Shown here piece after piece: positions 63,894-64,000 of a DNA stretch of 64,000 bases. This stretch comes from Mycobacterium sp. WUMAC-067 (GTDB taxonomy: Bacteria > Actinomycetota > Actinomycetes > Mycobacteriales > Mycobacteriaceae), in contig NZ_JAEKMI010000011.1 in NCBI RefSeq assembly GCF_020217485.1, forward strand, positions 92,502 to 156,501, written 5' to 3'. The notes beneath the pieces are model-generated. The model searched no databases, was not told the DNA's origin, and saw nothing but the letters and a program-made list of their open reading frames with translations. Both the position numbers and the translations under genes were made by a program. Each line of letters opens with the position of its first letter. Position 1 is the first letter of the stretch.

Positions 63894-64000
63894 CTATCCA
63901 TGGTTGGCGGTGGTGGCGGCGTTGGGATCGGGTGGCCCGAACTTGTCGGTGGTGGCTGCGATGATGTCGTCATGTTGTCGACCGCATCCGCTGACGCCGG
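63894..64000 (-). CDS. C-terminal end of an unidentified gene (continues past window)
   Basis: Read on the minus strand from the window edge, one frame is open for 35 codons to TAG at 63896-63894 and ends TTDKFGPPDPNAATTANHG. In M. tuberculosis lpqL precedes lpqM on the same strand, so this could be its end, but I cannot confirm it from 35 residues. The 126 bases between this stop and lpqM hold no feature that I can name. Confidence 0.4.
   Translation of the reverse strand, partial: GVSGCGRQHDDIIAATTDKFGPPDPNAATTANHG

Noticed and set aside
63877..64000. Plus-strand frame starting ATG at 63877 (MRYLRGYPWLAVVAALG)
   Set aside because: It has a hydrophobic start resembling a signal sequence but then becomes Ser/Cys/Pro-rich and has no ribosome site. 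The minus-strand frame ending at 63894 has a more protein-like composition. The window ends before this can be settled.

Overview
The window is high-GC actinobacterial chromosome and almost certainly a slow-growing, non-tuberculous Mycobacterium of the M. avium-complex kind. The case rests on gene content and order: pcaA, umaA, fadB2, icl1, ramB, lpdC, echA2, the secreted Rv0455c family, an mmpS/mmpL pair, a PPE gene, groEL2, moeA2, psd-pssA, sodC, virR, def, xthA, ctpH, thiC-thiD and lpqM. This follows, in reverse orientation, the M. tuberculosis order from about Rv0472c down to Rv0419, with several genes added or rearranged. The species is inference, since no rRNA or other typing gene is present. 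There is no tRNA, rRNA, CRISPR array, insertion sequence or prophage that I can see.

Layout. 1-5.3 kb: mycolic-acid methyltransferases (pcaA and umaA, convergent), then fadB2 and icl1 for fatty-acid and acetyl-CoA use. 5.3-16.3 kb: a thioesterase, the glyoxylate-cycle regulator RamB, lipoamide dehydrogenase, small membrane proteins, an aldehyde dehydrogenase with its DUF779 partner, an S9 peptidase and echA2. 16.4-24 kb: the siderophore-export accessory Rv0455c faces a tetR-mmpS-mmpL operon, followed by dipZ. 24-33 kb: small enzymes, a short PPE10-like gene and groEL2 with two CIRCE operators. 33-40 kb: moeA2, an MFS carrier, then the tightly coupled psd-pssA-AAA ATPase operon. 40-46 kb: the most variable part, with a TetR/SRPBCC pair, a 42-residue-repeat TPR gene, an SDR, an enoyl-CoA hydratase broken by an in-frame TAG, and a luciferase-like oxidoreductase. 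46-51 kb: a LON-domain protein, a YbdK-type ligase, sodC, virR, def, a GNAT protein and xthA. 51.4-56.8 kb: the giant P-type ATPase CtpH between two small membrane proteins. 56.8-64 kb: a PAS-ANTAR protein, a TPP riboswitch with thiC and thiD, a hydrolase, a MarR regulator with a 40-bp dyad operator, an F420-type oxidoreductase and lpqM.

The genes are mostly housekeeping or envelope functions. The clearest candidate for an undescribed system is the ctpH locus. CtpH appears to carry a second, degenerate phosphorylation domain in its N-terminal half, and both flanking small membrane proteins share a membrane motif built around I-(E/D)-W-P-V, which suggests a multi-part transporter. Other notable items are two families of short dispersed repeats that sit in or at the starts of genes, a 55-bp tandem repeat that contains the icl1 stop codon, and a tetR-mmpS-mmpL operon in an orientation different from the M. 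tuberculosis mmpS4-mmpL4 locus.
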